Of a stretch of 64,000 bases of DNA, positions 1-9,268 are shown in pieces; the stretch's first letter is position 1, and the number at the start of each line of letters is the position of its first letter. Below the pieces are notes generated by a model that searched no databases, was not told where the DNA came from, and saw only the letters and a program-made list of their open reading frames with translations. Origin of the DNA: an uncultured Flavobacteriaceae bacterium (lineage in GTDB: Bacteria > Bacteroidota > Bacteroidia > Flavobacteriales > Flavobacteriaceae); the NCBI GenBank assembly GCA_947494695.1, contig CANLWB010000006.1:124001-188000 (forward strand), written 5' to 3'. A program made the translations under genes and the position numbers.

Positions 1-1
1 C

Positions 2-1597
2 TACAATGTATTCTTTAATATGCACACCGTTAGTGGCATTGTAATTAGTGTTGCTCTATATGTTATTTTCTTCGCTGGAGCTTTTGCTTTATTTAAAGAA
101 CAAATTTCTATTTGGGAGGAAGGCAACTTTGTAAGTCATACTAAAAACCAGAATATCAACTTTGATACTATTTTAAATAATCTAAATGAAACCTATGAAT
201 TAACGGGTAGAGATATTAGGTTTCTTTTTCAGGATAAAACCGATGACCTAGGTATTTTACTTTCTTCAAGTAAAGATACTCTGGCCTCTAAAAAAGCAAA
301 AGAAAGTTCGTTTTTTTATGTAGATATTCTTTCGGGAGTCACCAACACATATTCTGAAAAATATAGTTTGGGAGAGTTTTTATATCGCCTGCATTTCTTT
401 GCTCAAATCCCCACATTTGGGGCATACCTCGCTGGTTTTGTTGCGCTCTTTTTCTTATTTGCCATTGTAACTGGCATTATTGTTCATTGGAAAAAAATTA
501 TTCCCAATTTCTATACATTTAATCCGCGAATCGCATTAAAACGCGTATGGACAGATGCCCACACTGTTCTTGGAGTCATTGGTCTCCCTTTTCAATTCAT
601 TTTTGCGGTAACCGGAGCTTATTTGGCTTTAACTATTCTGGTTCTTATTCCTGCTAATACACTTTATAATAACAATCAGGCAAAACTCATGGAAGACCTA
701 AGTCCAGATCGTAAAAATTACGAATGGATATCGTCTGCTCAGGAAGGCTTTCCGAGTTTTAATGCTTTTTCTAAAAAAACGGCTACACGATGGAAAAACT
801 TCCATTTAACCAGAGGTTACATAAAAAACTATGGAGGTATCCATATGAAATACATTTTGGTTGGAACACTTAGCGATCAAGAGCGTTTTGTTAGTACTGG
901 CCGGGTTGTATTAGATGCATATACCGGTAACATAGATACCATAAAGACACCCTATACAAGCGATTATATTCAGGATGTACAAAACGTTGTGGGACGCTTG
1001 CACTTTGCCGATTTTGGAGGAATACCTTTAAAAATCGTTTACTTTATTTTAGCCTTGGTTACCTGTTTCGTTATCATTACTGGAGTTTTAATTTGGATTG
1101 AGGCGCGTAGCAAAAAAAACAGGCCTCTTAAACAACGATTATACACTGCAAAAATTGGACATATCTATTTGGCTATTTCCTTATCCATGCTCCCTGTAAC
1201 AGCATTGGCATTTTTATTTGCAAAGCTTTCACAGGGTTACTTTGAGGATAAACAGACAACTTTTTACTGGTTTTATTTTGTAACCTGGCTCATAGCTATC
1301 GTCTTTTTCAGGTTTAAAAGAGACAACTACTTTACCAATAAATACTGTCTTTTATCTGGAGTAATATTGGGATTTTTAATTCCTATCGTTAACGGTATGG
1401 TATCAGGCAACTGGATATGGTATACTTATGCTCAACATCAATTTGATATTTTATTAATTGATCTGCTATGGCTGGTTATCGCGACGTGTTCGTTTTTATT
1501 TTATTTAAAGCTGGCACCAAAAGACCACATGAAGAGTACCTTCGTCACATCACCTATAGATTATAAAAACCTATCGGCCATAAAATCTGAAGTGTAA
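2..1597 (+). CDS. PepSY-domain inner-membrane protein, 5' end outside window
   Basis: About 530 residues are visible. The reading frame is open to the window edge, and the first Met (position 20) lies inside the first membrane helix motif (HTVSGIVISV), so the true start is upstream. Hydrophobic segments lie at about residues 5-25, 130-155, 185-215, 335-360 and in a C-terminal cluster of several more helices. This is the architecture of the PepSY-associated TM family, with a large periplasmic PepSY-type loop between helices. Family members often sit beside TonB-dependent siderophore receptors and are thought to act in ferric-siderophore reduction or iron uptake. No such neighbour is visible because the upstream side is cut off. 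It converges on the minus-strand SusCD locus. The family call is firm; the exact substrate is not known. Confidence 0.8.
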   Translation, partial: YNVFFNMHTVSGIVISVALYVIFFAGAFALFKEQISIWEEGNFVSHTKNQNINFDTILNNLNETYELTGRDIRFLFQDKTDDLGILLSSSKDTLASKKAKESSFFYVDILSGVTNTYSEKYSLGEFLYRLHFFAQIPTFGAYLAGFVALFFLFAIVTGIIVHWKKIIPNFYTFNPRIALKRVWTDAHTVLGVIGLPFQFIFAVTGAYLALTILVLIPANTLYNNNQAKLMEDLSPDRKNYEWISSAQEGFPSFNAFSKKTATRWKNFHLTRGYIKNYGGIHMKYILVGTLSDQERFVSTGRVVLDAYTGNIDTIKTPYTSDYIQDVQNVVGRLHFADFGGIPLKIVYFILALVTCFVIITGVLIWIEARSKKNRPLKQRLYTAKIGHIYLAISLSMLPVTALAFLFAKLSQGYFEDKQTTFYWFYFVTWLIAIVFFRFKRDNYFTNKYCLLSGVILGFLIPIVNGMVSGNWIWYTYAQHQFDILLIDLLWLVIATCSFLFYLKLAPKDHMKSTFVTSPIDYKNLSAIKSEV

Positions 1598-1634
1598 AAA
1601 AACATTTTATTGCGTATATTTAAAACATAACGAA

Positions 1635-1698
1635 GAACTCATGTTGACTTTTTCTATTTCCTAAAAAATGGTTGAAAACAAAAAGTCAAGATGAGTTC
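1635..1698. repeat. 19-bp inverted repeat, long hairpin
   Basis: The arms 1635-1653 and 1680-1698 are complementary with one mismatch and enclose a loop of 26 bases. The hairpin lies between the stop of the PepSY gene and the terminator of the opposing SusCD operon. It could end transcription of the plus-strand gene or be a small palindromic element. There is no clear U-tract directly after the right arm, so it is not a standard intrinsic terminator. Confidence 0.5.
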
Positions 1699-1717
1699 GA
1701 ATATAACATTAGAGCAT

Positions 1718-1745
1718 AAAAAAAACCCTGAATATTATTCAGGGT
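1718..1745 (-). terminator. Intrinsic terminator of the SusCD operon
   Basis: Perfect hairpin ACCCTGAAT/ATTCAGGGT (1725-1745). Read on the minus strand it is followed directly by eight T (1725-1718). It lies 110 bases past the stop codon of the last gene of the minus-strand locus, the expected place for the end of that transcript. Confidence 0.8.
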
Positions 1746-1855
1746 CCTCGAACCTGGCAAAACAAACTCACCAATTAACTTACTAAAACGTTTCGCGTAA
1801 TGCTTTTATAGAAATTCTCTTATCACTTAATTTCTAATCGTCTTAATTGAGTTCG

Positions 1856-2734
1856 CTATTGCCATTGGTCAAGATTTAATTCTGTATTTCTGTAAATGAG
1901 TTCTTCCTCTACAGTATGCACGTCTCCATTAGCATCGGTATAATTATACTGAATAGAAAAGTTTCTCGTATTGGAATTATAGTTACCGGTTCCATTAAGT
2001 GCAGTAATACCTCCGTCTCCATTAGACAATGTGACATTACCATTGTTTTCAACTTGCATTTGCATACTACGACCGGATATTTTAGGGTTTCCGGCATAAG
2101 GGACAGAAAGTCCATCTTTAGCTGTTGTTATAAGTAACATATCTTCATTTGATACAAGGTCATCTTCAGAATATGTTACGACGCTATTGTCTTGTGTATT
2201 CGTATCTTTTCCTTTTATATAATACCAACCGTGGTATTTGTTATAGTATCGCAGTGCTATAATAGAGTAGTCTTTATTCGCTAAAATTGAATCGGTAGTG
2301 GCGCTTACAATTTGAAGCGGCAAGGCGTAATTGATCCCGACAGATAAAGCATCATTCATAAACAACTCTTTATCAATCATTATGGGTAAAGTTCCCTTAA
2401 ACTTGCCACTTGGAATGATAAAACTGCGTTCCTGGATTGAATAATAATTATCGGGTAACAGGGTTAATTCAGGGTATGCATCTAATAGCTCTTCTTTAAT
2501 CACAAAATCTACTTCTTCGTTAACACCATTAGAGTATTTACCTCCTAAAACGGCACCTACCTCGAATTTCAAGTCTTCATTATCGGCATCAACCAGGGTA
2601 CGAATTGGAAATTGGCGAGCAAAATATGTTGTTGTAAATAAATAATCTTCTTTATAATTATCGTAGCACCCTTGTAAAACAAAGAAGGCTCCTATAAAGA
2701 TGAATACTGCTATTTTTTTAATCATAATTTTCAT
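1856..2734 (-). CDS. DUF1735/DUF4361-type surface lipoprotein (SusE-like position)
   Basis: The 292-residue protein starts with a lipoprotein signal peptide ending in the lipobox LQGC (Cys about 23). The N-terminal half resembles the DUF1735 (BT_3987-like) beta-sandwich; the C-terminal half, beginning around the KYHGWYYIKG stretch, resembles DUF4361. Such lipoproteins are encoded right after SusC/SusD pairs and are thought to be surface glycan-binding or SusE-like accessory proteins. Here the gene is the last of the locus, 34 bases after SusD, and precedes a strong terminator. Binding specificity cannot be predicted. Confidence 0.75.
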   Translation of the reverse strand: MKIMIKKIAVFIFIGAFFVLQGCYDNYKEDYLFTTTYFARQFPIRTLVDADNEDLKFEVGAVLGGKYSNGVNEEVDFVIKEELLDAYPELTLLPDNYYSIQERSFIIPSGKFKGTLPIMIDKELFMNDALSVGINYALPLQIVSATTDSILANKDYSIIALRYYNKYHGWYYIKGKDTNTQDNSVVTYSEDDLVSNEDMLLITTAKDGLSVPYAGNPKISGRSMQMQVENNGNVTLSNGDGGITALNGTGNYNSNTRNFSIQYNYTDANGDVHTVEEELIYRNTELNLDQWQ

Positions 2735-2768
2735 TTTTCAAATTATTTTTACTTTGAACTTATCTTGA

Positions 2769-4574
2769 TTACCATCCTTGGTTTTGGGTTATATTTTGCG
2801 TTTTTAATAACTCATCAAAAGGAAGCGGACCGTAAATCATAAAGCTTTTGTAACTGGGATTTATAATATTTTTCCTTGTATAATCAAAGGTTCCGTCTCC
2901 ATTATCGGTTATGGTAACTCCGGTAATGGTTGTATTTAAATCCCTCTTCCATCTTCTTAGGTCAAAAAACCTGTGACCTTCAAAGCATAACTCAATACGA
3001 CGTTCGTTCTTAATCAATTCGCGCATGTCCTCTTTACTTGTAATGGAAGCCAAATAATCATCTGTCCCTCCTGAAGCAAGCCCGGCTCGTCTTCTAACTT
3101 CGGCAATAGCTTCTCTTGCCGACATTCCAAATGTAGAAGCATCTGGACCATTAGCTTCATTTGCGGCTTCAGCAAAATTTAGAAAGATTTCAGCTTTTCG
3201 AAACAAGGCATTATAGTGTGTATCCTTCACATTATTTCCCCCAACTAAATTAGCTTTAGGGCTCATCCACTTCCGTAAATAATAACCGGTTCGTGTAGAA
3301 TTTTCTACAGTAACGCCTGGTGCCCCCGTCATGTGATCCCCACCCTGAAAGGTTTCAATGGTAATCCCTTTAAACGTTTGCCCATTATGCATAACAGTCA
3401 TGTAAAAACGTGGATCTCTACTTTCATACATGGTATTTTCATCATAGCCACTGGTTCCATTAGTTATGGGATAACCATTTGCCATTGGGAATGCATCAAC
3501 TAAATTCTGAGAGGGGTTACACCGTCCATTACCTTCCAGGCCAGCTCCTGGAGGAAAATGCCCTTGTTCCAACTCATTATTTCCATTTTGATTGCCACTA
3601 ACGCGACGCATAATAAGTTCATCGTTTAGATCATTATTGAAATACGTCTGCGATATGTTATCTACCTGATAAACATCTGGTAACGTATTCCCAATAACAT
3701 CTAAGGCTTCTTTTGCAGCTTCAGCAGCCTCGGCATAGGTTGAACTCCCAAATGCCGGGCTAGCTGCATACAATAGCACTCTAGATTTTAAAGCTTTGCA
3801 AGCCACCGTGGTTGGTCTTCCAAGGTTTGTTAAATCGAAATCAGGATCCGTCGTGCTATTATTATAAGCTTCTGGTAAACCCGCAGAAATTGCGATATCT
3901 AAATCGTCTATGATTTGTTGAACACATTCGGCATATGTATTTCTGGACAAGTTAAGGGCATCGGTATCGTTAATATCTATCATGGATGTCATTAATGGAA
4001 TCCCCATGAGCTCGCCATTTTGGTCTATTCCACCGTAGCGTGTTAACAAATCAAAATGAATAAACGCTCTTAAAAAATAGGCTTCTCCTTTTAACCGTTC
4101 TCTGTAAGCCTCATCTCTTTCGGGATTGGATTTGTAGTATAAAATCGTTCCATCCAGGCCTATTTCAATAAACTGGTTTATATTCTTCAAGTCATCATAC
4201 CTAAATTTCCAACTATTAATAGGATTAACAACCGCGGTCCAAAAGCCATCTACAGATACCATGCGGTTCATATTCCCAGTAAGATTATTAGACAGGGCAT
4301 TGTCTGTAGCACTATCTAAAAAATCTCCGCTATAGGCATTGTATGAAGCCGGAATGGCTCGATAAGCGTAGGTTAGTAAACCCCTAACAATTCCAGGGTT
4401 TTCTAAGAGTTGATCAAAGGTTCTTTCGTTGGTTAATTTAGGATCGAAATAATCCTCACAAGATGTAAAACCGAACAAAATTAGCATAATAAAGACTATG
4501 CTTCTCATATTATATGTTTTTGCGACGTTGTGGTTCAACGACTTTTTTGTGTATGTTTTCTGTGTCATCATCAT
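2769..4574 (-). CDS. SusD/RagB-family outer-membrane lipoprotein (second pair)
   Basis: The 601-residue protein has the SusD/RagB fold: N-terminal SusD-like region with TPR-like helices (EAYFLRAFIHFDLLTRYGG is the typical signature) and the C-terminal block with RNERRIEL-type and GHRFFDLRRWKR motifs. The lipobox FTSC is at about residue 39. The long lysine-rich leader before it could mean the true start is Met23 (position 4508), which gives a normal signal peptide. The upstream Met is only four bases after the preceding SusC stop, which would fit translational coupling. SusD proteins act as surface lids over the SusC barrel. Ligand unknown. Confidence 0.9.
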   Translation of the reverse strand: MMMTQKTYTKKSLNHNVAKTYNMRSIVFIMLILFGFTSCEDYFDPKLTNERTFDQLLENPGIVRGLLTYAYRAIPASYNAYSGDFLDSATDNALSNNLTGNMNRMVSVDGFWTAVVNPINSWKFRYDDLKNINQFIEIGLDGTILYYKSNPERDEAYRERLKGEAYFLRAFIHFDLLTRYGGIDQNGELMGIPLMTSMIDINDTDALNLSRNTYAECVQQIIDDLDIAISAGLPEAYNNSTTDPDFDLTNLGRPTTVACKALKSRVLLYAASPAFGSSTYAEAAEAAKEALDVIGNTLPDVYQVDNISQTYFNNDLNDELIMRRVSGNQNGNNELEQGHFPPGAGLEGNGRCNPSQNLVDAFPMANGYPITNGTSGYDENTMYESRDPRFYMTVMHNGQTFKGITIETFQGGDHMTGAPGVTVENSTRTGYYLRKWMSPKANLVGGNNVKDTHYNALFRKAEIFLNFAEAANEANGPDASTFGMSAREAIAEVRRRAGLASGGTDDYLASITSKEDMRELIKNERRIELCFEGHRFFDLRRWKRDLNTTITGVTITDNGDGTFDYTRKNIINPSYKSFMIYGPLPFDELLKTQNITQNQGW

Positions 4575-4578
4575 GCAT

Positions 4579-7377
4579 TTAATAGGTTAATCTTAATCCC
4601 AATGAAATGGTTCGAGATATAGGGTAATCTGTGATTCCGGAATTCAGACTTTCTGGATCTAAATCTTTAATTTTTGAAATGGTAAACAGATCGTTACCCC
4701 GTGCAAATAGCCTTAATTTATCTGCTCCAAATTTACTGCTGATGCGTTCTGAAAAATTATAAGCCAATTCGGCTGTTCTTAGTTTAAAGTAATCTCCACT
4801 TACCAACCAGTATGTTGAATTTCTGTAACTATGCGATTGAGTTAATGAGGTTAAACGTGGTGAACTTGCTCCGGCCACCGAACCTGGAACGGCCGATCCT
4901 AATGCCTTAACAGAATATTTATTTTCTCCAACATTCCAGTAATATGAATTGTTTAATAATTTGTCTGATCCCGAAGTTCCCTGACCTAAAGCATAAAACT
5001 CAAAACCTTGATACTCTAAATTGATATTTAAGGAATAGTTAATCCGTGGAAACCAATTACCAATGACTTGTGTATCAAATTGATCAATTGTATTATCCTC
5101 TTTGTCGTTTGTAATGTCCAATATTTTGACATCACCGGGAATAATATCTCCGAATGAGGATATTACCCCATGCCCTGTGATATCTGCATCGTTCTGATAC
5201 AACCCATCGGCCTTCCAGCCCCATAGCGCATCACTAGCGCGTCCTGTTTTGTTTTGATGTGCGTACTCATTAATTTCATCAAATACATCATTAACTGCTT
5301 TAGAGTAAATAACATTGGTAGTTACCGAAAAATTAAGATCCCCTATTTTATCGGTATAGTTTAAGGACACATCGATACCTTGATTAGACACTTTATTAAA
5401 ATTACCTATGGGCTTTAGCTCTCCCAAATAGTCTGGTAAAGCATTATTGAGAACAATAGGCATATCTGAACGTGTGGTGTGGAAATAATTGACTTCAAAA
5501 TCAATTTTACTATGGAACAAACTGGTTTCTACACCAATATTATATTCTTTAGACTTTTCAAAAGTTAATTCAGGATTCCCTATTTGTCCGGCTCTCCAAC
5601 CGTACTCTATTGTAGAGTTTTGAGGTCCGGTTCTTAAATTGCCCCATGCCTGATAAAAATCGCGATAAAGCAAATAATCAAAGGTTCCCAATCTGTCGTA
5701 CCCCATTATACCATAGGAACCCTTCAACTTTAAGCGATTAATGGTTTTACTGGTTTTTAGGAAATCCTCATTGGAAATCATCCAGGCAAAACCTCCAGCT
5801 CCAAATAGTCCCCAACGATTTTCTTTGGTAAACTTATCCGATCCCATATAGGAAGAAGACCCTTCTAAGGTATATTTATCATTTAGGGTATAATTTATAC
5901 GAGCTCCAAAGTTTACATTTTTATCGTCCTGCTGTGTTGTAGGGCCATCTAGGGTAGATTTTAAGATTAAGGTTTGATTCACACCCACCAGATTAACCTG
6001 TAAATCATGGTTTCCCCATTCTCGAGCGTAATCGATTTTTGCTACAAGCCCAAGATTTTGAGTTGAATTATCTCCTTTTCTGCTCTCATTTCCATCATAT
6101 TTATCAGTACCTATTCTAGTTATCAACGCTAAGTTGTTCGGATCGTCGAAGCGTATTCTAGAGTAATCCAGAGATTTTCCAATGGCAATATTATTAAATA
6201 CATCGAAGGTGACATAACCTGTTGCGCTAAGCCCTTTAGTCAGCATATTTAAGTCGAAGTTTATACCAAGATTAGTTTGTGCATAGTAATTTTTGGTATT
6301 TACATACCCAGATCTAGCCAACTCTCCTACCAAGTTGGTTTCAACTCTTGGACTAAACCCTAAATTATCAGTATCTCCCACTGCTCCAGCCCATAGTGGG
6401 TAATCGTTTGGACGGTGTGATGATAAGGCTCCAAAAAAATCAGAATTCGTGATATCTGCTCTGTCCCAGATATCCATTCTTCCGGCAATATCCAAAAACA
6501 TGGAAACCGTCTCATTAACATCGTAATCAAGGTTTCCTCTAATATTTAAACGTGTAAATTTTTGAGTCTTTCCCTGGTTTTCTAGACCATTTTCACCCAC
6601 ATATCCTAAATTTAAAAAGAACTTTGTCTCATCCGACCCACCAATTAACTGTGCATTAAACCTTCGAAAGGAGGTGCTTTTCTTCAGAAATTCATCGTAA
6701 AAGTCAACATCAGGATACAAAACAGACGTATTATTCGCATAGTTATTAATATCATCTAATGTATATATGGGGGCTAAACCATCATTGGTTCTCGCTTGAT
6801 TATACAGTCTGGTATACTGTGCAGAATTCAGGTATTGCGGCAAACGCGTCGGTGTTTTAATACCATACTCATGAAAGAACGTCACCTTACGCTTGCCATT
6901 ATACCCTCTTTTTGTTTTAAGCATAATTACGCCATTTGCTGCTTTGCTACCATACAGCATTTTTGCCGTAGCGTCTTTTAATATTTGAATGCTCTCAACT
7001 TCATCAATGGCAATACTCGATAAAGCTCTGTTGGCGATACCATCAATAACAATTAGCGGCTCATCCTTTCTTCCGCCTCTAGAAAGTCCTCTTATCTTCA
7101 TCCAGGTCTTATCTAAACCGGGAGAGCCACTTCCTTCAAAAACGATAAGTCCCGGAGTTTGACCCGCCAAGATAGATTCTAAGTTATAGTCTGATGAATG
7201 TAAAAGGTCCTCTCCTTTAATAACATCTATTGCTCCAACCAGTTTGTCTTTACTAGTTTCTCCAAAGGCCACTGCAATTTTATCATCGACTTGTGCCTGT
7301 ATTGTATCATGCTTCTGCTGTGCAGAAGTCATATGTATTATGGTTGCTACAAATAATAATGATATGTAGTATTTCAT
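4579..7377 (-). CDS. SusC/RagA TonB-dependent outer-membrane transporter, short form
   Basis: 932 residues with a signal peptide ending near TSAQQ. The plug domain begins at about residue 35 and carries the SusC signature LKDATAKMLYGSKAANGVIMLKT in place of the common DASAxAIYGxRAANGV. The rest is a 22-stranded beta barrel ending in the aromatic SLGLRLTY. The CarboxypepD-regulatory-like domain that normally sits before the plug, and the STN domain, are both missing. The paired SusD gene follows after four bases. The protein should form a TonB-driven import channel for an unknown oligosaccharide or peptide. It probably has no signalling role because STN is absent. Confidence 0.9.
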   Translation of the reverse strand: MKYYISLLFVATIIHMTSAQQKHDTIQAQVDDKIAVAFGETSKDKLVGAIDVIKGEDLLHSSDYNLESILAGQTPGLIVFEGSGSPGLDKTWMKIRGLSRGGRKDEPLIVIDGIANRALSSIAIDEVESIQILKDATAKMLYGSKAANGVIMLKTKRGYNGKRKVTFFHEYGIKTPTRLPQYLNSAQYTRLYNQARTNDGLAPIYTLDDINNYANNTSVLYPDVDFYDEFLKKSTSFRRFNAQLIGGSDETKFFLNLGYVGENGLENQGKTQKFTRLNIRGNLDYDVNETVSMFLDIAGRMDIWDRADITNSDFFGALSSHRPNDYPLWAGAVGDTDNLGFSPRVETNLVGELARSGYVNTKNYYAQTNLGINFDLNMLTKGLSATGYVTFDVFNNIAIGKSLDYSRIRFDDPNNLALITRIGTDKYDGNESRKGDNSTQNLGLVAKIDYAREWGNHDLQVNLVGVNQTLILKSTLDGPTTQQDDKNVNFGARINYTLNDKYTLEGSSSYMGSDKFTKENRWGLFGAGGFAWMISNEDFLKTSKTINRLKLKGSYGIMGYDRLGTFDYLLYRDFYQAWGNLRTGPQNSTIEYGWRAGQIGNPELTFEKSKEYNIGVETSLFHSKIDFEVNYFHTTRSDMPIVLNNALPDYLGELKPIGNFNKVSNQGIDVSLNYTDKIGDLNFSVTTNVIYSKAVNDVFDEINEYAHQNKTGRASDALWGWKADGLYQNDADITGHGVISSFGDIIPGDVKILDITNDKEDNTIDQFDTQVIGNWFPRINYSLNINLEYQGFEFYALGQGTSGSDKLLNNSYYWNVGENKYSVKALGSAVPGSVAGASSPRLTSLTQSHSYRNSTYWLVSGDYFKLRTAELAYNFSERISSKFGADKLRLFARGNDLFTISKIKDLDPESLNSGITDYPISRTISLGLRLTY

Positions 7378-7393
7378 GTTTTATATGTTTTGT

Positions 7394-9244
7394 TTACCAC
7401 CCGGGGTTTTGTTCGAATTGCGTCATAATGTCCATAACTTTGGAAGGAAACGGATACCAATAGTGTCTGTCTTCAAAGACACGTAAAGCACCTTCTAATG
7501 CCTTTTTCTCATAAACCGTTTGCCCTCCAATGTCTTTGATTTCAACGCCATAAATCCTTCCCTGTCCTAAAACTTCTTTTGATAATTTCCATCGTCTTAG
7601 ATCATGCCAGCGATGAAACTCATGATAAAGTTCTACCGCCCTTTCGTTATAAATACGTTTTCTGAACGCGTCTTTATCACTCGTGTATTTTGCCAACACA
7701 TCGGGCATATTAGCTCTGTTACGAACAACATTTAAAGCTTGTACTGCTGTTAAAGATGCTCCGGGAGCCATACCATTAGGGCCGTAGGCTTCGTTGGCCG
7801 CTTCGGCATAATCCAGATACAACTGAGCGACTCTTATATGGGGGAATGCACGATACCATCCTCTGGAACGGTTCCATCTATCGCAGCCGGGCCATTTGTG
7901 CTTTCCTTTATGGTAGTATCCTGTAAATATTTTGTTTTTTCCGGTTTCGAACTTATAGTGCCAACCGTCTGGTTCCTTCATGTCAAGCACTCGTATTTTT
8001 TTATTGCCTGGATTTGGTAACCCTTCAAACATATCGTCTCCCTGTACTGAAATTAGGGTTCTCAAACGAGGGTCTCTATTACTGTAGGGATCACTGGGAT
8101 CGAAACTTCCGCTAGAGATGGCTTCGGGGTCATTAACATCATAGCCATTGGCCGTCTCAAACCATTCAACCGCATTTTGTGTGGGCTGTCCCTCTACTTG
8201 CCAACCACCGGCAAATTGTGGTAAAAACCACCCTTGACCGGCTCTTCCCGAACCATTTGGGTCGGTATGTCTCGATAATGGTGCCTGAACTATAGATTCT
8301 TTGGGAAAACCTGATGTTCTGCTGTACCAGTTCTCTGTGTATTCATCCATAGTAAACATGCCGTAACCTCCTTTTGGATATCCATTTATGGCCTCTGCAG
8401 CTGCAATGGCTGCTTTTTCGGCATAGGCATTATTATAGGTTTTGGAACTTGACCCGTAAGGATTTAAATCCGGATTCATTAACGGACTTGCAGCGTAAAG
8501 TAATGCCATGGATTTTACTGCTTTTGCTGCTGTTTTAGTAGCACGCCCCTGGTTTTGATCATTCCACTTTTCGGGTAACAATTGAATGGCTTTATCTAAA
8601 TCCTCTACTAATGAATCGGTTGACTGTAAATAGGTGGGTCTGACCTCATCGAAATCATAATCAATATTGTATGATTTACGTAGTATTGGAAATCCTCCAT
8701 ACCTACGAATAATCTGAAAATAGTGAAAGGCTCTAAGAAAGTAACTTTGTCCTATCAACTGATCCTTTAGTTGCTGAGCGGTATATCCCAATTCGGTAGG
8801 ATATTCCTCTAACTTATCAATGTTCTCTAGAACCAAATTCACCGATCGAATGGCCAAAAAGGCCTTAGAAACAGGTTCTGCGTTATGGTCATTACCATTG
8901 TACTCATCATTCTCCTTTTCATAAATCATACCTCCTAATTCGCGACCATTAGAATTCATCCAAACCCCTGTGTTATAAACATAGTGTGGCGGATAATTTG
9001 TTTGCGATATTTGACATTCATCCGACATAACGCCCAACTCACTTGCCCAATCTGTATCGCTATAAACATAATTTTGTATTAAAAAATTGGCTCTATCTAC
9101 CACGCCACGTGTGTTAAAATAATCTGTGTAAGCCTCCTCTTCACTTATTCCCAACTCTGGACTAACATCTAGGTAATCTTCGCATGAGATAAAGAACGTT
9201 GCCGCTAAAAACATTAACAACAGTGTTTTATAATATCTTTTCAT
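7394..9244 (-). CDS. SusD/RagB-family outer-membrane lipoprotein (first pair)
   Basis: 616 residues. The signal peptide ends in the lipobox FISC followed by EDYLDVSPE, the usual start of mature SusD proteins. SusD-like helices (SYFLRAFHYFQIIRRYGG) and the C-terminal RIYNERAVELYHEFHRWHDLRRWK region are both present. It lies 24 bases after the large STN-containing SusC and 16 bases before the second SusC. It is little like the other SusD in the middle region, so the two pairs may handle different ligands or different sizes of one ligand. Confidence 0.92.
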   Translation of the reverse strand: MKRYYKTLLLMFLAATFFISCEDYLDVSPELGISEEEAYTDYFNTRGVVDRANFLIQNYVYSDTDWASELGVMSDECQISQTNYPPHYVYNTGVWMNSNGRELGGMIYEKENDEYNGNDHNAEPVSKAFLAIRSVNLVLENIDKLEEYPTELGYTAQQLKDQLIGQSYFLRAFHYFQIIRRYGGFPILRKSYNIDYDFDEVRPTYLQSTDSLVEDLDKAIQLLPEKWNDQNQGRATKTAAKAVKSMALLYAASPLMNPDLNPYGSSSKTYNNAYAEKAAIAAAEAINGYPKGGYGMFTMDEYTENWYSRTSGFPKESIVQAPLSRHTDPNGSGRAGQGWFLPQFAGGWQVEGQPTQNAVEWFETANGYDVNDPEAISSGSFDPSDPYSNRDPRLRTLISVQGDDMFEGLPNPGNKKIRVLDMKEPDGWHYKFETGKNKIFTGYYHKGKHKWPGCDRWNRSRGWYRAFPHIRVAQLYLDYAEAANEAYGPNGMAPGASLTAVQALNVVRNRANMPDVLAKYTSDKDAFRKRIYNERAVELYHEFHRWHDLRRWKLSKEVLGQGRIYGVEIKDIGGQTVYEKKALEGALRVFEDRHYWYPFPSKVMDIMTQFEQNPGW

Positions 9245-9268
9245 AATCGTATATTTTATATTAAACCT

